Shown piece after piece: positions 1 to 6,516 of a stretch of DNA of 6,928 nucleotides. Within the stretch, counting starts at the first letter, position 1; each line of letters begins with the position of its first letter. The stretch covers positions 1-6,928 of the forward strand of contig JAHYJF010000192.1 of assembly GCA_019428955.1 (NCBI GenBank), written 5' to 3'. A model generated the notes under the pieces. It saw nothing but the letters and a program-made list of their open reading frames with translations, was not told the DNA's origin and did not search any database. Position numbers and translations under genes: made by a program. The DNA comes from Burkholderiaceae bacterium. Its GTDB lineage: Bacteria > Pseudomonadota > Gammaproteobacteria > Burkholderiales > Burkholderiaceae_E.

Positions 1-626
1 CCACGCAAAGGGGCGTGCGCTGGGTTGGCTACAGCGACTTCACGGCTTTTCAGCTGGCGATGCTGGCCGCCGGTGGCGCCCACAGCATCGCCGGGCCATC
101 ATTCTCCTGGGACTTCGGGCGCCCTGAGCCCGACGCCTACACCGTTGCTTCGTTCGAGGCGGCGCTGTCGAATCGGCCCGCCGAGATCGGGCTCGCCGGG
201 GCCAACCGGCAACTCCTGGGGCAGGCCGAAGAACTGCGTGGAACGCTCTGGGGCGGAACCCTGACGATGGTCGCTGGCCTGGTCGGCACCCCTTACTTTC
301 CGGCGATCGACGGCGGACTGCTCTTTCTCGAGGACGTGGCCGAACACCCCTATCGCATCGAGCGCATGCTCCACCAGCTGCACTATGCCGGAGTGCTGGC
401 GCGCCAGCGGGCAATCATCCTGGGCGCGTTCACCGCATGGCGTCCTTCGGGTCACGACAACGGTTATGACTTCGACGCCATGGTCGGCTACTGGCGCGAG
501 CGTATCGCCACCCCGATCGTTACTGGTTTGCCATTCGGTCATGTCGACCAGAAGGCCAGCCTTGAAGTAGGGCGCGACTACCGGCTAACTGGTGCGGGCG
601 ACTCGCTGGTGCTTGCCGCCTGCTGA
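1..626 (+). CDS. ldcA: LD-carboxypeptidase (muramoyltetrapeptide carboxypeptidase, S66), 5' end cut off by window
   Basis: This is the C-terminal two thirds or so of an LD-carboxypeptidase. These cytoplasmic serine peptidases remove the terminal D-Ala from murein tetrapeptides during cell-wall recycling. The frame is open from base 3 to the TGA at 624-626. The proposed triad is complete: Ser in the GYSD motif (codon 33-35), Glu in LFLEDVAEHPYRIERML (codon 330-332) and His in GLPFGHVDQKA (codon 540-542). The triad assignment rests on family knowledge of P. aeruginosa LdcA and of MccF. The GGNL motif common in the family reads GGTL here (about 252-263). The GTG at 15 is not a real start, because the GYSD nucleophile would then fall at residue 7, whereas about 100 residues normally precede it. 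The gene converges on the ATPase gene and overlaps it by 49 bp. A MccF-like peptide-antibiotic immunity role is possible for the fold, but the motifs read more like housekeeping LdcA. Confidence 0.93.
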   Translation, partial: TQRGVRWVGYSDFTAFQLAMLAAGGAHSIAGPSFSWDFGRPEPDAYTVASFEAALSNRPAEIGLAGANRQLLGQAEELRGTLWGGTLTMVAGLVGTPYFPAIDGGLLFLEDVAEHPYRIERMLHQLHYAGVLARQRAIILGAFTAWRPSGHDNGYDFDAMVGYWRERIATPIVTGLPFGHVDQKASLEVGRDYRLTGAGDSLVLAAC

Positions 627-1633
627 TCGCCAGCCCACTCGACGCGCCGCTCTTCGATCGCGTGACACGCGGTCGAAGAATCTCCCGCGAGCTCCAACAC
701 TTTCGGACGCTCGCTCTTGCAGCGCTCATCGGCGTAGGGGCAGCGCGGGTGGAACGAGCAGCCTGAGGGCGGGTTGAGCGGATTGGGCACCTCGCCCGAC
801 ACCGGCTTGCGCGCCCGCCCGGTCATCTTCACATCAGGGATCGCGTCGAGCAGCATCCGGGTGTAGGGGTGCTGGGGTCGTTGGAACAGCGTCTTCTTGG
901 GCGCCATTTCGACGATCCGGCCGAGATACATCACCCCGATGCGATCGCTGACGTGATGCACCACCGCGAGGTTGTGCGAGATGAACAAATAGGTCAGGCC
1001 GTCATCACGCTGTAGTTTGCGCATCAGGTTGAGCACCTGGGCCTGCACCGAAACGTCGAGCGCTGACGTAGGCTCATCGCAGACCAGGAACTCGGGTTGC
1101 GAAGCGAGAGCGCGCGCGATCGATATTCGCTGGCGTTGCCCGCCGGAAAACTGGTGCGGGAACTTCTCGGCATCCCCACCTGCGAGGCCGACGTGTTCGA
1201 GCAGCTGGCACACGCGCTGGTCGACATCGCCGCGCGCGCTCATCAGCTGGTGGACCCAGATCGGTTCGGCAACGATTTGAGACACCGTCCAGCGCGGGTT
1301 GAGGCTGGCATACGGATCCTGGAAGATCATCTGCATCCGCCGCCTCAAGGCCGCGCTGCGCTCACTGGAGAGCTCGGTTACCAGGTCCTTGCCGTCGAAA
1401 CTGATCGATCCGGAGTTGGGGGTGTACAGGCCAACCAGCATCCGGGCGACGGTTGATTTGCCGCAGCCCGATTCGCCCACCAGCGCAAGAGTCTCGCCCC
1501 GGCGGATCGAGAAGGATATTTCGTCGACCGCGCGCAGCAGTTGCCGCGGTTGGCGCTCGAGAACCCGATTCAGCCACGGCCGCGAGACGTCGAAGATCTT
1601 GGAAATTCCCTTTGCTTCGACCAGAACGCTCAT
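578..1633 (-). CDS. dppF: Peptide ABC transporter ATP-binding protein, DppF/OppF type
   Basis: This is one of the two nucleotide-binding subunits that power a peptide importer on the cytoplasmic face of the membrane. The protein has 351 residues, a little longer than usual for the family. In order it shows Walker A GESGCGKST (53-61), Q-loop FQDP (104-107), signature SGGQRQR (163-169), Walker B FLVCDEP (182-188) and the H-loop His220. The C-terminal oligopeptide-transporter domain carries four cysteines (C292, C298, C305, C323), spaced as in Dpp/Opp ATPases thought to bind a [4Fe-4S] cluster. The ATG at 1631-1633 overlaps the upstream stop in an ATGA, and a GGAG sits 7 nt before it, so translation is coupled but also has its own ribosome site. 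The last residues, from about 336 (STSESPAPVSR and neighbours), look like a non-conserved tail that runs into the opposing ldcA gene. The gene name is at family level and the substrate is not proven. Confidence 0.95.
   Translation of the reverse strand: MSVLVEAKGISKIFDVSRPWLNRVLERQPRQLLRAVDEISFSIRRGETLALVGESGCGKSTVARMLVGLYTPNSGSISFDGKDLVTELSSERSAALRRRMQMIFQDPYASLNPRWTVSQIVAEPIWVHQLMSARGDVDQRVCQLLEHVGLAGGDAEKFPHQFSGGQRQRISIARALASQPEFLVCDEPTSALDVSVQAQVLNLMRKLQRDDGLTYLFISHNLAVVHHVSDRIGVMYLGRIVEMAPKKTLFQRPQHPYTRMLLDAIPDVKMTGRARKPVSGEVPNPLNPPSGCSFHPRCPYADERCKSERPKVLELAGDSSTACHAIEERRVEWAGDQQAASTSESPAPVSR
651..679 (+). terminator. Hairpin downstream of ldcA, possible terminator or 3'-end element inside dppF
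   Basis: The arms TCTTCGATCGCGT (651-663) and ACGCGGTCGAAGA (667-679) form a 13-bp stem around the loop GAC. In plus-strand RNA every position pairs, with one U658-G672 wobble. In minus-strand RNA the same position is an A-C mismatch, so the structure favours the ldcA transcript. It starts 24 nt after the ldcA stop. No U-tract follows (the next bases are AATCTCCCG), so it is not a textbook intrinsic terminator. It could instead protect the 3' end or pause polymerase. It lies over DppF codons 319-328. The pairing is seen directly; the function is inferred. Confidence 0.4.
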
Positions 1634-2619
1634 TTCAGCGCTCCGATCGGTGCCGGTGACTCATGAAGCCAGCAGGCAGCCAGCGAAGTAGCGCTCGCGG
1701 TCAACTCCGGGCGGCGCTGGCGGCAGATATCCATCGCCTGCGGGCAGCGCGGGTTGAACGCGCATCCCGGGGGAATGGCATTCAGGCGCGGCATCGAACC
1801 GTCGATCTGCGCCAGCTGATCGCGCTCCTCGGCGATCGACGGAATCGATCCCATCAGCCCGATGGTGTAGGGATGCTGCGGGCGATTGATCACGTCGGAT
1901 ACCGCCCCGATCTCCGCGATCCTGCCGGCGTACATCACCGCCACCCGATCGGCGGTTTCGGCGATCACGCCCATGTCGTGGGTGATCAGTATTACCGAGG
2001 TGCCGTGCTCGCGGCACAGCTTCTTGATCAGGGTGATGATCTGGGCTTGAATCGAGACGTCGAGCGCGGTGGTGGGCTCGTCGGCCACCACCAGCTTGGG
2101 TTCGGCGGCCAGCGCCAGGGCAATCACGACGCGCTGGCGCATGCCGCCCGAGAAGTGGTGGGGGTAGGAATTGATCCGGGCCCGTGCCGCCGGAATCCCG
2201 GTTGATTCGAGCAGTTCGACGGCCCGTTCGCGGGCCTGCGCGGCGGTCAGCGGCAGGTGGGTCAGGATCGTCTCGACCAGTTGTTCGCCGATGGTGTAGA
2301 GCGGGTTGAGCGAGGTGAGCGGGTCCTGGAAAATGGCACCGATCTCGCGGCCGCGAATCTTCCTCATCTCGGCGCTCGGCAACTGGTCGATCCGGCGGCC
2401 CGAAAGCCAGATTTCACCGCCGCAAATCCGTCCGGGCGGTTCGAGCAGGCCGATGATCGCGGCGCCGGTGAGCGACTTGCCAGCGCCCGATTCGCCGACC
2501 ACCCCGAGCACCTCGCCGGGCTGGATCGACAGCGAGATGTTGTCGATCGCGGTGAGGGTGCCGTGGCGGCTGGGGAATTCAACCCTCAGGTTCTTGACTT
2601 CGAGCAGGGGGGAGTTCAT
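1630..2619 (-). CDS. dppD: Peptide ABC transporter ATP-binding protein, DppD/OppD type
   Basis: This is the second ATPase of the importer, expected to form a heterodimer with the DppF-type subunit encoded just downstream. It has 329 residues, a normal family length. It shows Walker A GESGAGKS (42-49), Q-loop FQDP (97-100), signature SGGMRQR (157-163), Walker B LVVADEP (176-182) and H-loop His214. The motif pattern GESGAGKSLT with SGGMRQR is typical of DppD/OppD, while SGGQRQR marks the DppF/OppF partner. The C-terminal domain has the four cysteines C286, C292, C299 and C316, candidates for a [4Fe-4S] cluster. The ATG at 2617-2619 overlaps the dppC stop as ATGA. I see no good Shine-Dalgarno upstream, so translation probably depends on coupling to dppC. 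The stop in turn overlaps the dppF start. The name is given at family level. Confidence 0.95.
   Translation of the reverse strand: MNSPLLEVKNLRVEFPSRHGTLTAIDNISLSIQPGEVLGVVGESGAGKSLTGAAIIGLLEPPGRICGGEIWLSGRRIDQLPSAEMRKIRGREIGAIFQDPLTSLNPLYTIGEQLVETILTHLPLTAAQARERAVELLESTGIPAARARINSYPHHFSGGMRQRVVIALALAAEPKLVVADEPTTALDVSIQAQIITLIKKLCREHGTSVILITHDMGVIAETADRVAVMYAGRIAEIGAVSDVINRPQHPYTIGLMGSIPSIAEERDQLAQIDGSMPRLNAIPPGCAFNPRCPQAMDICRQRRPELTASATSLAACWLHESPAPIGALK
1641..1644 (-). promoter_or_regulatory. Shine-Dalgarno GGAG for dppF
   Basis: GGAG on the minus strand lies 7 nt upstream of the dppF ATG, within the last codons of dppD. It supports the 1633 start and allows re-initiation after the dppD stop. 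Confidence 0.6.
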
Positions 2620-3572
2620 CGTAGTTTCGGGTTGAGCGCGTCACGCAGCCAGTCGCCCAGCAGGTTCACCGACATGCACAACAGCACCAGCGCGGCGCCC
2701 GGGAAGACCACCAGCCACCATTCACCCGAATAAAGGAACTGGTTGCCGGTATTGATCATCGTGCCCAGCGACGGCGAGGTGGGCGGAACGCCGACGCCCA
2801 GGAACGAGAGCGTCGCCTCGGTGATGATGGCGGTTGCAACGTTGATGGTGGCGATCACCAGCACCGGCCCGAGAACGTTGGGCAGGACGTGGCGAATCAT
2901 GATCCGCCAGGGGCGGACCCCGATCACGCGCGCGGCCTGGACGTATTCCTTGCTCTTCTCCACGAAGGTCGAGCCGCGCACGGTGCGGGCGTACTGGACC
3001 CAGTTGGCCAGTCCGATCGAGCCGATCAGGACGATCAGCGAGAGCATGTCGGTGTGGATGTCGCTGGGCAGCGCGGCGCGCGCCGCGCCATCGATCAGCA
3101 GCGCGATCAGGATCGCGGGAAAGGAGAGCTGGACATCGGCCACGCGCATGATGAACGCGTCGAGCCGGCCGCCGAGGTAGCCCGAGAGCAGGCCCAGGCC
3201 CACGCCCAGGATCATCGCCAACGCGACCGCGGCGAGCCCGACCAGCAGCGAAATTCGTGACCCGTAGAGGATCGTCGAGAAGACGTCGCGACCCTGGTCG
3301 TCCGTGCCCAGCGGATAGGACAGGTGGCCATCGGCCATCCATGCCGGCGGCAGGAGCGAGTTGTCCAGCGATAGGGTGGCGAGGTCAAACGGTGTGTGGG
3401 GTGCGATCAGGTTGGCAAAGATCGCGCCAAAGACCATGATCGCCGCGACGATTGCCGCGACGATGGCCACCGGCGTGTTCCGGAAACTGTGGAACAGGTC
3501 GCCGTCGAGAAAACGCCGAAGGACGCCCGGTTTGACCGGGTGCCCTTCGGAGATTGCAGCAGAATGCTTCAT
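2616..3572 (-). CDS. dppC: Peptide ABC transporter permease, DppC/OppC type
   Basis: This is one of the two inner-membrane subunits that form the translocation pore. It has 318 residues. A cytoplasmic N-terminus is followed by a first membrane segment (about 34-56) and the family motif GTDDQGRDVFSTILYGSRISL (89-109). Further hydrophobic segments lie at about 108-133, 147-161, 177-196, 232-248 and 285-307, giving the six expected of DppC. The EAA loop that docks onto the ATPase is visible at about 210-231 (VQAARVIGVRPWRIMIRHVLP, with G218 and the closing L230-P231). The ATG at 3570-3572 starts 26 nt after the binding-protein stop. Only a weak AGG/GAAG stretch precedes it. Its stop overlaps the dppD start in ATGA. 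The name is at family level; OppC or another peptide-type permease name would fit equally. Confidence 0.94.
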   Translation of the reverse strand: MKHSAAISEGHPVKPGVLRRFLDGDLFHSFRNTPVAIVAAIVAAIMVFGAIFANLIAPHTPFDLATLSLDNSLLPPAWMADGHLSYPLGTDDQGRDVFSTILYGSRISLLVGLAAVALAMILGVGLGLLSGYLGGRLDAFIMRVADVQLSFPAILIALLIDGAARAALPSDIHTDMLSLIVLIGSIGLANWVQYARTVRGSTFVEKSKEYVQAARVIGVRPWRIMIRHVLPNVLGPVLVIATINVATAIITEATLSFLGVGVPPTSPSLGTMINTGNQFLYSGEWWLVVFPGAALVLLCMSVNLLGDWLRDALNPKLR

Positions 3573-3598
3573 TAACTTCGCCTAGGGGTGCTGACCAA

Positions 3599-5176
3599 TT
3601 ACTTCATCACGACCCATTTGAAAGGATTGAAGTTGTCGGCCAGTTGCACCAGGGTCACGTTCTTGCTCATGCCCCACGCCAGCGCCTGCTGATGCAGCGG
3701 CAGGTGGCCGATGTCGTCAGCATGGATCTTGTTGGCCTCTTCGATCATGGCCTGGCGCTTGGCCTGGTCGGTTTCCGAGGCGATCTTCTTGGTCAACCCG
3801 TCAAGCTTGGTGTTGCTGTAGCTGCCGAGGTTGAACTGGCCCTGGCCGGCAGCGCCGGGGGTCGACATCAGGTTGTAGAACGGGTTGTGGGCGTCGTAGC
3901 CGCTGGGTGTCCAGCCGAGCAGGTAGAACGAGGTGTTGCGCGACAGGATCTTCGGGAAGTAGGTTGCCTTGGGCTCGGCATCGAGGTTGATCTTGACCCC
4001 GATCTTCGCGAGCATGCTGGCGACGGCCTGGCAGATCTGCGCGTCGTTGACGTAGCGGTCGTTGGGGCAGTTCATCTTGACTTCGAACCCGTTCGGGTAG
4101 CCGGCATCGGCAAGCAGCTTCTTGGCGGCGGCCTCATCATACGGCAGGCGCTTGTTCTGCGCCTCGGTGAAGCCCTTGACGCCCGGCGCGTACATCAAGG
4201 CCGTGGGCCTGGCTGCGCCGCGCATGATCTTGGTCTTGATCGACTCGATGTCGATGGCCTGGTAGAAGGCCTGGCGGACCCGCTTGTCCTTGAACGGATT
4301 CTTGCCCTTGACGTTCGAGTAGAGCAGTTCGTCACGGCTCTGGTCCAAGCCCAGGAAGATCGTGCGCATTTCCGGGCCGACCATCATCTTGAGGTTCGGG
4401 TTGGCCGAAAGACGCGGAATGTCCTGCAGCGGAACCGGCTGCATCATGTCGATCTCGCCCGAGAGCAGCGCGGCGACGCGGGTGGCGTCGTTGCCGATCG
4501 GCGTGAGGATCACTTCGTCGACGTTGGTTTCGACCTTGTCCCAGTAGTTGAGATTGCGCACCAGTACCGTGCGCACCCCTGGGTCACGCGACTTCAGGCG
4601 GAACGCGCCGGTGCCGTTGGCCTTGAACGAAGCCGTGTTCTCGATGCCCTTGCGCTTGTCGACCGGTTTCGCGGCACCGTTGGCTTCGCACCACGTCTTG
4701 CTCATCATGTAGAAGCTGGTGAGCAGGTCGGGCAGGATCGGGAATGGCGCCTTGGTGATCACGTCGACGGTATAGTCGTTGACCTTCTTCACGTCGGCGA
4801 CCTGGCCGAGGTAGGACTTCATGTCCGAGCCATCGGCGGCACCACGCTCGAGCGAGAACAACACGTCGTCGGCAGTGAACGGTGTGCCGTCGTGGAAGGT
4901 CACGCCCTTGCGCAGTTCGAAGCGCCAGGTGGTCGGGTTGGGCTGGAACCATTTGGTGGCGAGCAGGCCGGTGAGGCCGAGTTTCTTGTCGCGCCCGACC
5001 AGCGGCTCATAGATATTGCCGGTGAAGCTCAATTGCATCGACTCGTTGAGCGAATGCGGGTCCATCGACAGCGCGTCGCCCTGATCGGCGATTCGGAAGG
5101 TCTTGGCGTGAACCGCCGTGCTCATCGCGAGCGCAGCGGCAAATGCCAGGGCCATGGTTCGTAACGATAGTTTCAT
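3599..5176 (-). CDS. Periplasmic peptide-binding protein, family 5 (DppA/OppA-like)
   Basis: This is the ligand-binding component of the importer, secreted to the periplasm. From the ATG at 5174-5176 it has 525 residues. A Sec signal peptide is clear: MKLSLR, a hydrophobic stretch, then a likely cut after AVHA (residue 24). There is no lipobox cysteine, so it should be soluble rather than a lipoprotein. The family-5 core motif FHDGTPFTADDVLFSLER lies at about residues 94-111. The start is chosen because AGGAGG (5190-5185) lies 8 nt before this ATG, while an in-frame ATG at 5182 is only 2 nt from it. By eye, the E. coli DppA pocket Arg355 may match R374. Asp408, which holds the peptide N-terminus, falls on Ser425 in GWTPSGYD, with Asp428 nearby. 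Three cysteines are present (C163, C370, C382); the last two could form a disulfide. The ligand is unknown, and the altered pocket argues against simply calling it DppA. Confidence 0.94.
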   Translation of the reverse strand: MKLSLRTMALAFAAALAMSTAVHAKTFRIADQGDALSMDPHSLNESMQLSFTGNIYEPLVGRDKKLGLTGLLATKWFQPNPTTWRFELRKGVTFHDGTPFTADDVLFSLERGAADGSDMKSYLGQVADVKKVNDYTVDVITKAPFPILPDLLTSFYMMSKTWCEANGAAKPVDKRKGIENTASFKANGTGAFRLKSRDPGVRTVLVRNLNYWDKVETNVDEVILTPIGNDATRVAALLSGEIDMMQPVPLQDIPRLSANPNLKMMVGPEMRTIFLGLDQSRDELLYSNVKGKNPFKDKRVRQAFYQAIDIESIKTKIMRGAARPTALMYAPGVKGFTEAQNKRLPYDEAAAKKLLADAGYPNGFEVKMNCPNDRYVNDAQICQAVASMLAKIGVKINLDAEPKATYFPKILSRNTSFYLLGWTPSGYDAHNPFYNLMSTPGAAGQGQFNLGSYSNTKLDGLTKKIASETDQAKRQAMIEEANKIHADDIGHLPLHQQALAWGMSKNVTLVQLADNFNPFKWVVMK

Positions 5177-5182
5177 CCCCAT

Positions 5183-5190
5183 CTCCTCCT
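5183..5190 (-). promoter_or_regulatory. Strong Shine-Dalgarno of the binding-protein gene
   Basis: AGGAGGAG on the minus strand is a near-perfect anti-16S match and the strongest ribosome site in the window. AGGAGG is 8 nt from the ATG at 5176 and 2 nt from the ATG at 5182, so it favours 5176. A strong site here fits the need for more binding protein than membrane subunits. Confidence 0.8.
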
Positions 5191-5220
5191 AAGAACGGCG
5201 CTTGGGCCGCGGCGGTTTAC

Positions 5221-5245
5221 TGACCGGATCAAATGATGACCGGAT
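5221..5245. repeat. 9-bp direct repeat across the amidohydrolase stop codon
   Basis: TGACCGGAT occurs at 5221-5229 and again at 5237-5245 on the plus strand, with a 16-bp period. The second copy lies in the last codons of the amidohydrolase gene and the first begins in the spacer and reaches the stop codon. It may be a small local duplication or chance; a protein-binding role is not supported by anything else seen. Confidence 0.35.
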
Positions 5246-6464
5246 TTAAATCGCGACCCAGCCACTGCCGGGCGATGCGCGCATAGAGCGCAGCCCCCAG
5301 CGGCAGGATCGCGTCATTGAAGTCGTACCTGGTATTGTGCAGGAAACACCCGCTGGCCGCGCCACCCTGGCCGATACGCAGGTAGGCGCCGGGGCGCTCG
5401 CGCAACATGAACGAGAAATCCTCCGCCCCCATGCTGGGCGGCAGGTCCGTGACCAGGCTCTCCGGGCCGACCAGATCGGCCGCTATCCGCTGGGCAAACA
5501 GGGCTTCGGTGATAGAGTTGATCGTCGACGGGTAGAGGCGTTCGTAGTGGACGCTGGCCTGGGCCCCGAGGCCGGTGGCGATCGCTGTCACCAGGGTGAT
5601 GAGGCGTTCCTCGACGAGATCCTGGATGGCAGTGTGGAAGGTGCGTACCGTGCCGACGATGCTTGCTTCGTGGGGAATCACGCTCATCGCCTCAGGGTTG
5701 CCGGCCTGAACCGAGCACAGGCTCACCACCGCCGAATCGATCGGGTTGATGTTGCGCGACACGATCGACTGCGCCGCCGTGATGATATGGGCCGCGACTA
5801 CCACCGGGTCGATCGCCAGGTAGGCGTGCGCGCCGTGGCCGCCGCGCCCGGTGATCGAGATGGTTACCCGGTCGGCCGCTGCCATCATCGGGCCGGGCCG
5901 CACTGCGAGCGTGCCGGGCGGCAGCCCCGGCCAGTTGTGCATCGCGAAGACCGCGTCGCAGGGGAAGCGCTGGAACAACCCGTCTTCGATCATCGCCCTG
6001 GCCCCGGCGTAGCCCTCCTCGCCGGGCTGGAAGATCAGGTGGACCGTGCCGTCGAAATCGCGGTTCGCCGCGAGCTGGCGCGCCGCGCCCAGCAGCATCG
6101 TGGTGTGGCCGTCGTGGCCGCAGCCATGCATCAGTCCCGGCTTGGTGGAACGGTGCGCGAATTCGTTGGCCTCCTGCATTGGTAGCGCATCCATGTCGGC
6201 GCGTAGCCCTACGGTGCGTCCGCGGGTATCGGTTCGACCCCGAATCACCGCGACGATGCCGGTAACGCCAATGCCGCGCTCGATATGCTCGACGCCATAG
6301 CGCTCGAGTTCCCTGGCCACCAGGTCAGAGGTATAGACCTCCTCGAAGCCGAGTTCCGGGTGGCGATGCAACTCCTGCCGGATCGCCTTGAGTTCGGGAG
6401 CGAAGCCCGCGATCGAGGCGAGCAGGGTAGCTGAGTCCCTTGACTGATCGGTATCCTGAAGCAT
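5229..6464 (-). CDS. M20D family amidohydrolase (HipO / N-acyl-amino-acid hydrolase-like)
   Basis: This is a cytoplasmic metal-dependent hydrolase of family M20D, which includes hippurate hydrolases, auxin-conjugate hydrolases and N-acyl-amino-acid amidohydrolases. These cleave the amide of an N-acyl amino acid or a dipeptide. From the ATG at 6462-6464 the protein has 411 residues. Visible motifs are HRHPELGFEE (33-42), RADMDALP (88-95) and MHGCGHDGH with ligands C115 and H117. QPGEEG follows with the catalytic base and ligand E149/E150, then MHN (H176), MGAEDF (345-350) and LHN (H376), so the metal site is complete. In the lid domain GGHGA is kept (H210), but the usual P-H after it reads A-Y. 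There is no signal peptide. The gene lies between permease and binding-protein genes with 52-nt gaps on both sides, so it probably processes the imported ligand. A TTG start at 6542 would add 26 low-complexity residues and is unlikely. The exact substrate cannot be told. Confidence 0.93.
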   Translation of the reverse strand: MLQDTDQSRDSATLLASIAGFAPELKAIRQELHRHPELGFEEVYTSDLVARELERYGVEHIERGIGVTGIVAVIRGRTDTRGRTVGLRADMDALPMQEANEFAHRSTKPGLMHGCGHDGHTTMLLGAARQLAANRDFDGTVHLIFQPGEEGYAGARAMIEDGLFQRFPCDAVFAMHNWPGLPPGTLAVRPGPMMAAADRVTISITGRGGHGAHAYLAIDPVVVAAHIITAAQSIVSRNINPIDSAVVSLCSVQAGNPEAMSVIPHEASIVGTVRTFHTAIQDLVEERLITLVTAIATGLGAQASVHYERLYPSTINSITEALFAQRIAADLVGPESLVTDLPPSMGAEDFSFMLRERPGAYLRIGQGGAASGCFLHNTRYDFNDAILPLGAALYARIARQWLGRDLNPVII

Positions 6465-6516
6465 TGGTGTCGTGGTCTGCCCTGTGGTCGCGTCTGGTCG
6501 TGGTGGCGCCGGGCGG
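6465..6516 (-). other. Spacer between dppB and the amidohydrolase, with repeated GACCA motifs
   Basis: This 52-nt spacer carries GACCA on the minus strand three times (plus-strand TGGTC at 6473, 6485 and 6495) and the related CACCA at 6465 and 6501. No Shine-Dalgarno is placed properly before the ATG at 6464; the nearest AGGG is 15 nt away. I see no promoter or terminator here. Confidence 0.3.

Noticed and set aside
15..17. GTG at 15 as the start of a short LD-carboxypeptidase
   Set aside because: The frame is open to the window edge, and the catalytic Ser would sit at residue 7, far too close to the N-terminus for this fold.
1663..2205. Plus-strand open frames opposite the two ATPase genes (also near 2257-2733 and 1097-1456)
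   Set aside because: Antisense to conserved ABC motifs; no ribosome sites or family features.
3554..5164. A 536-codon open frame on the plus strand opposite the binding-protein gene
   Set aside because: It mirrors the real gene in a GC-rich genome. The product is rich in Arg, His, Asp, Val and Gly with no domain order, while the opposite strand has a signal peptide, family motifs and a strong ribosome site.
5206..5213. Perfect palindrome GCCGCGGC in the spacer before the binding-protein gene
   Set aside because: It has no loop, the pairing does not extend outward and no U-tract follows, so it is expected by chance in GC-rich DNA.
5337..6185. A 282-codon open frame on the plus strand opposite the amidohydrolase gene
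   Set aside because: Same shadow pattern: Arg/Asp/His-rich, no recognisable motif, wholly inside a well-supported M20D gene.
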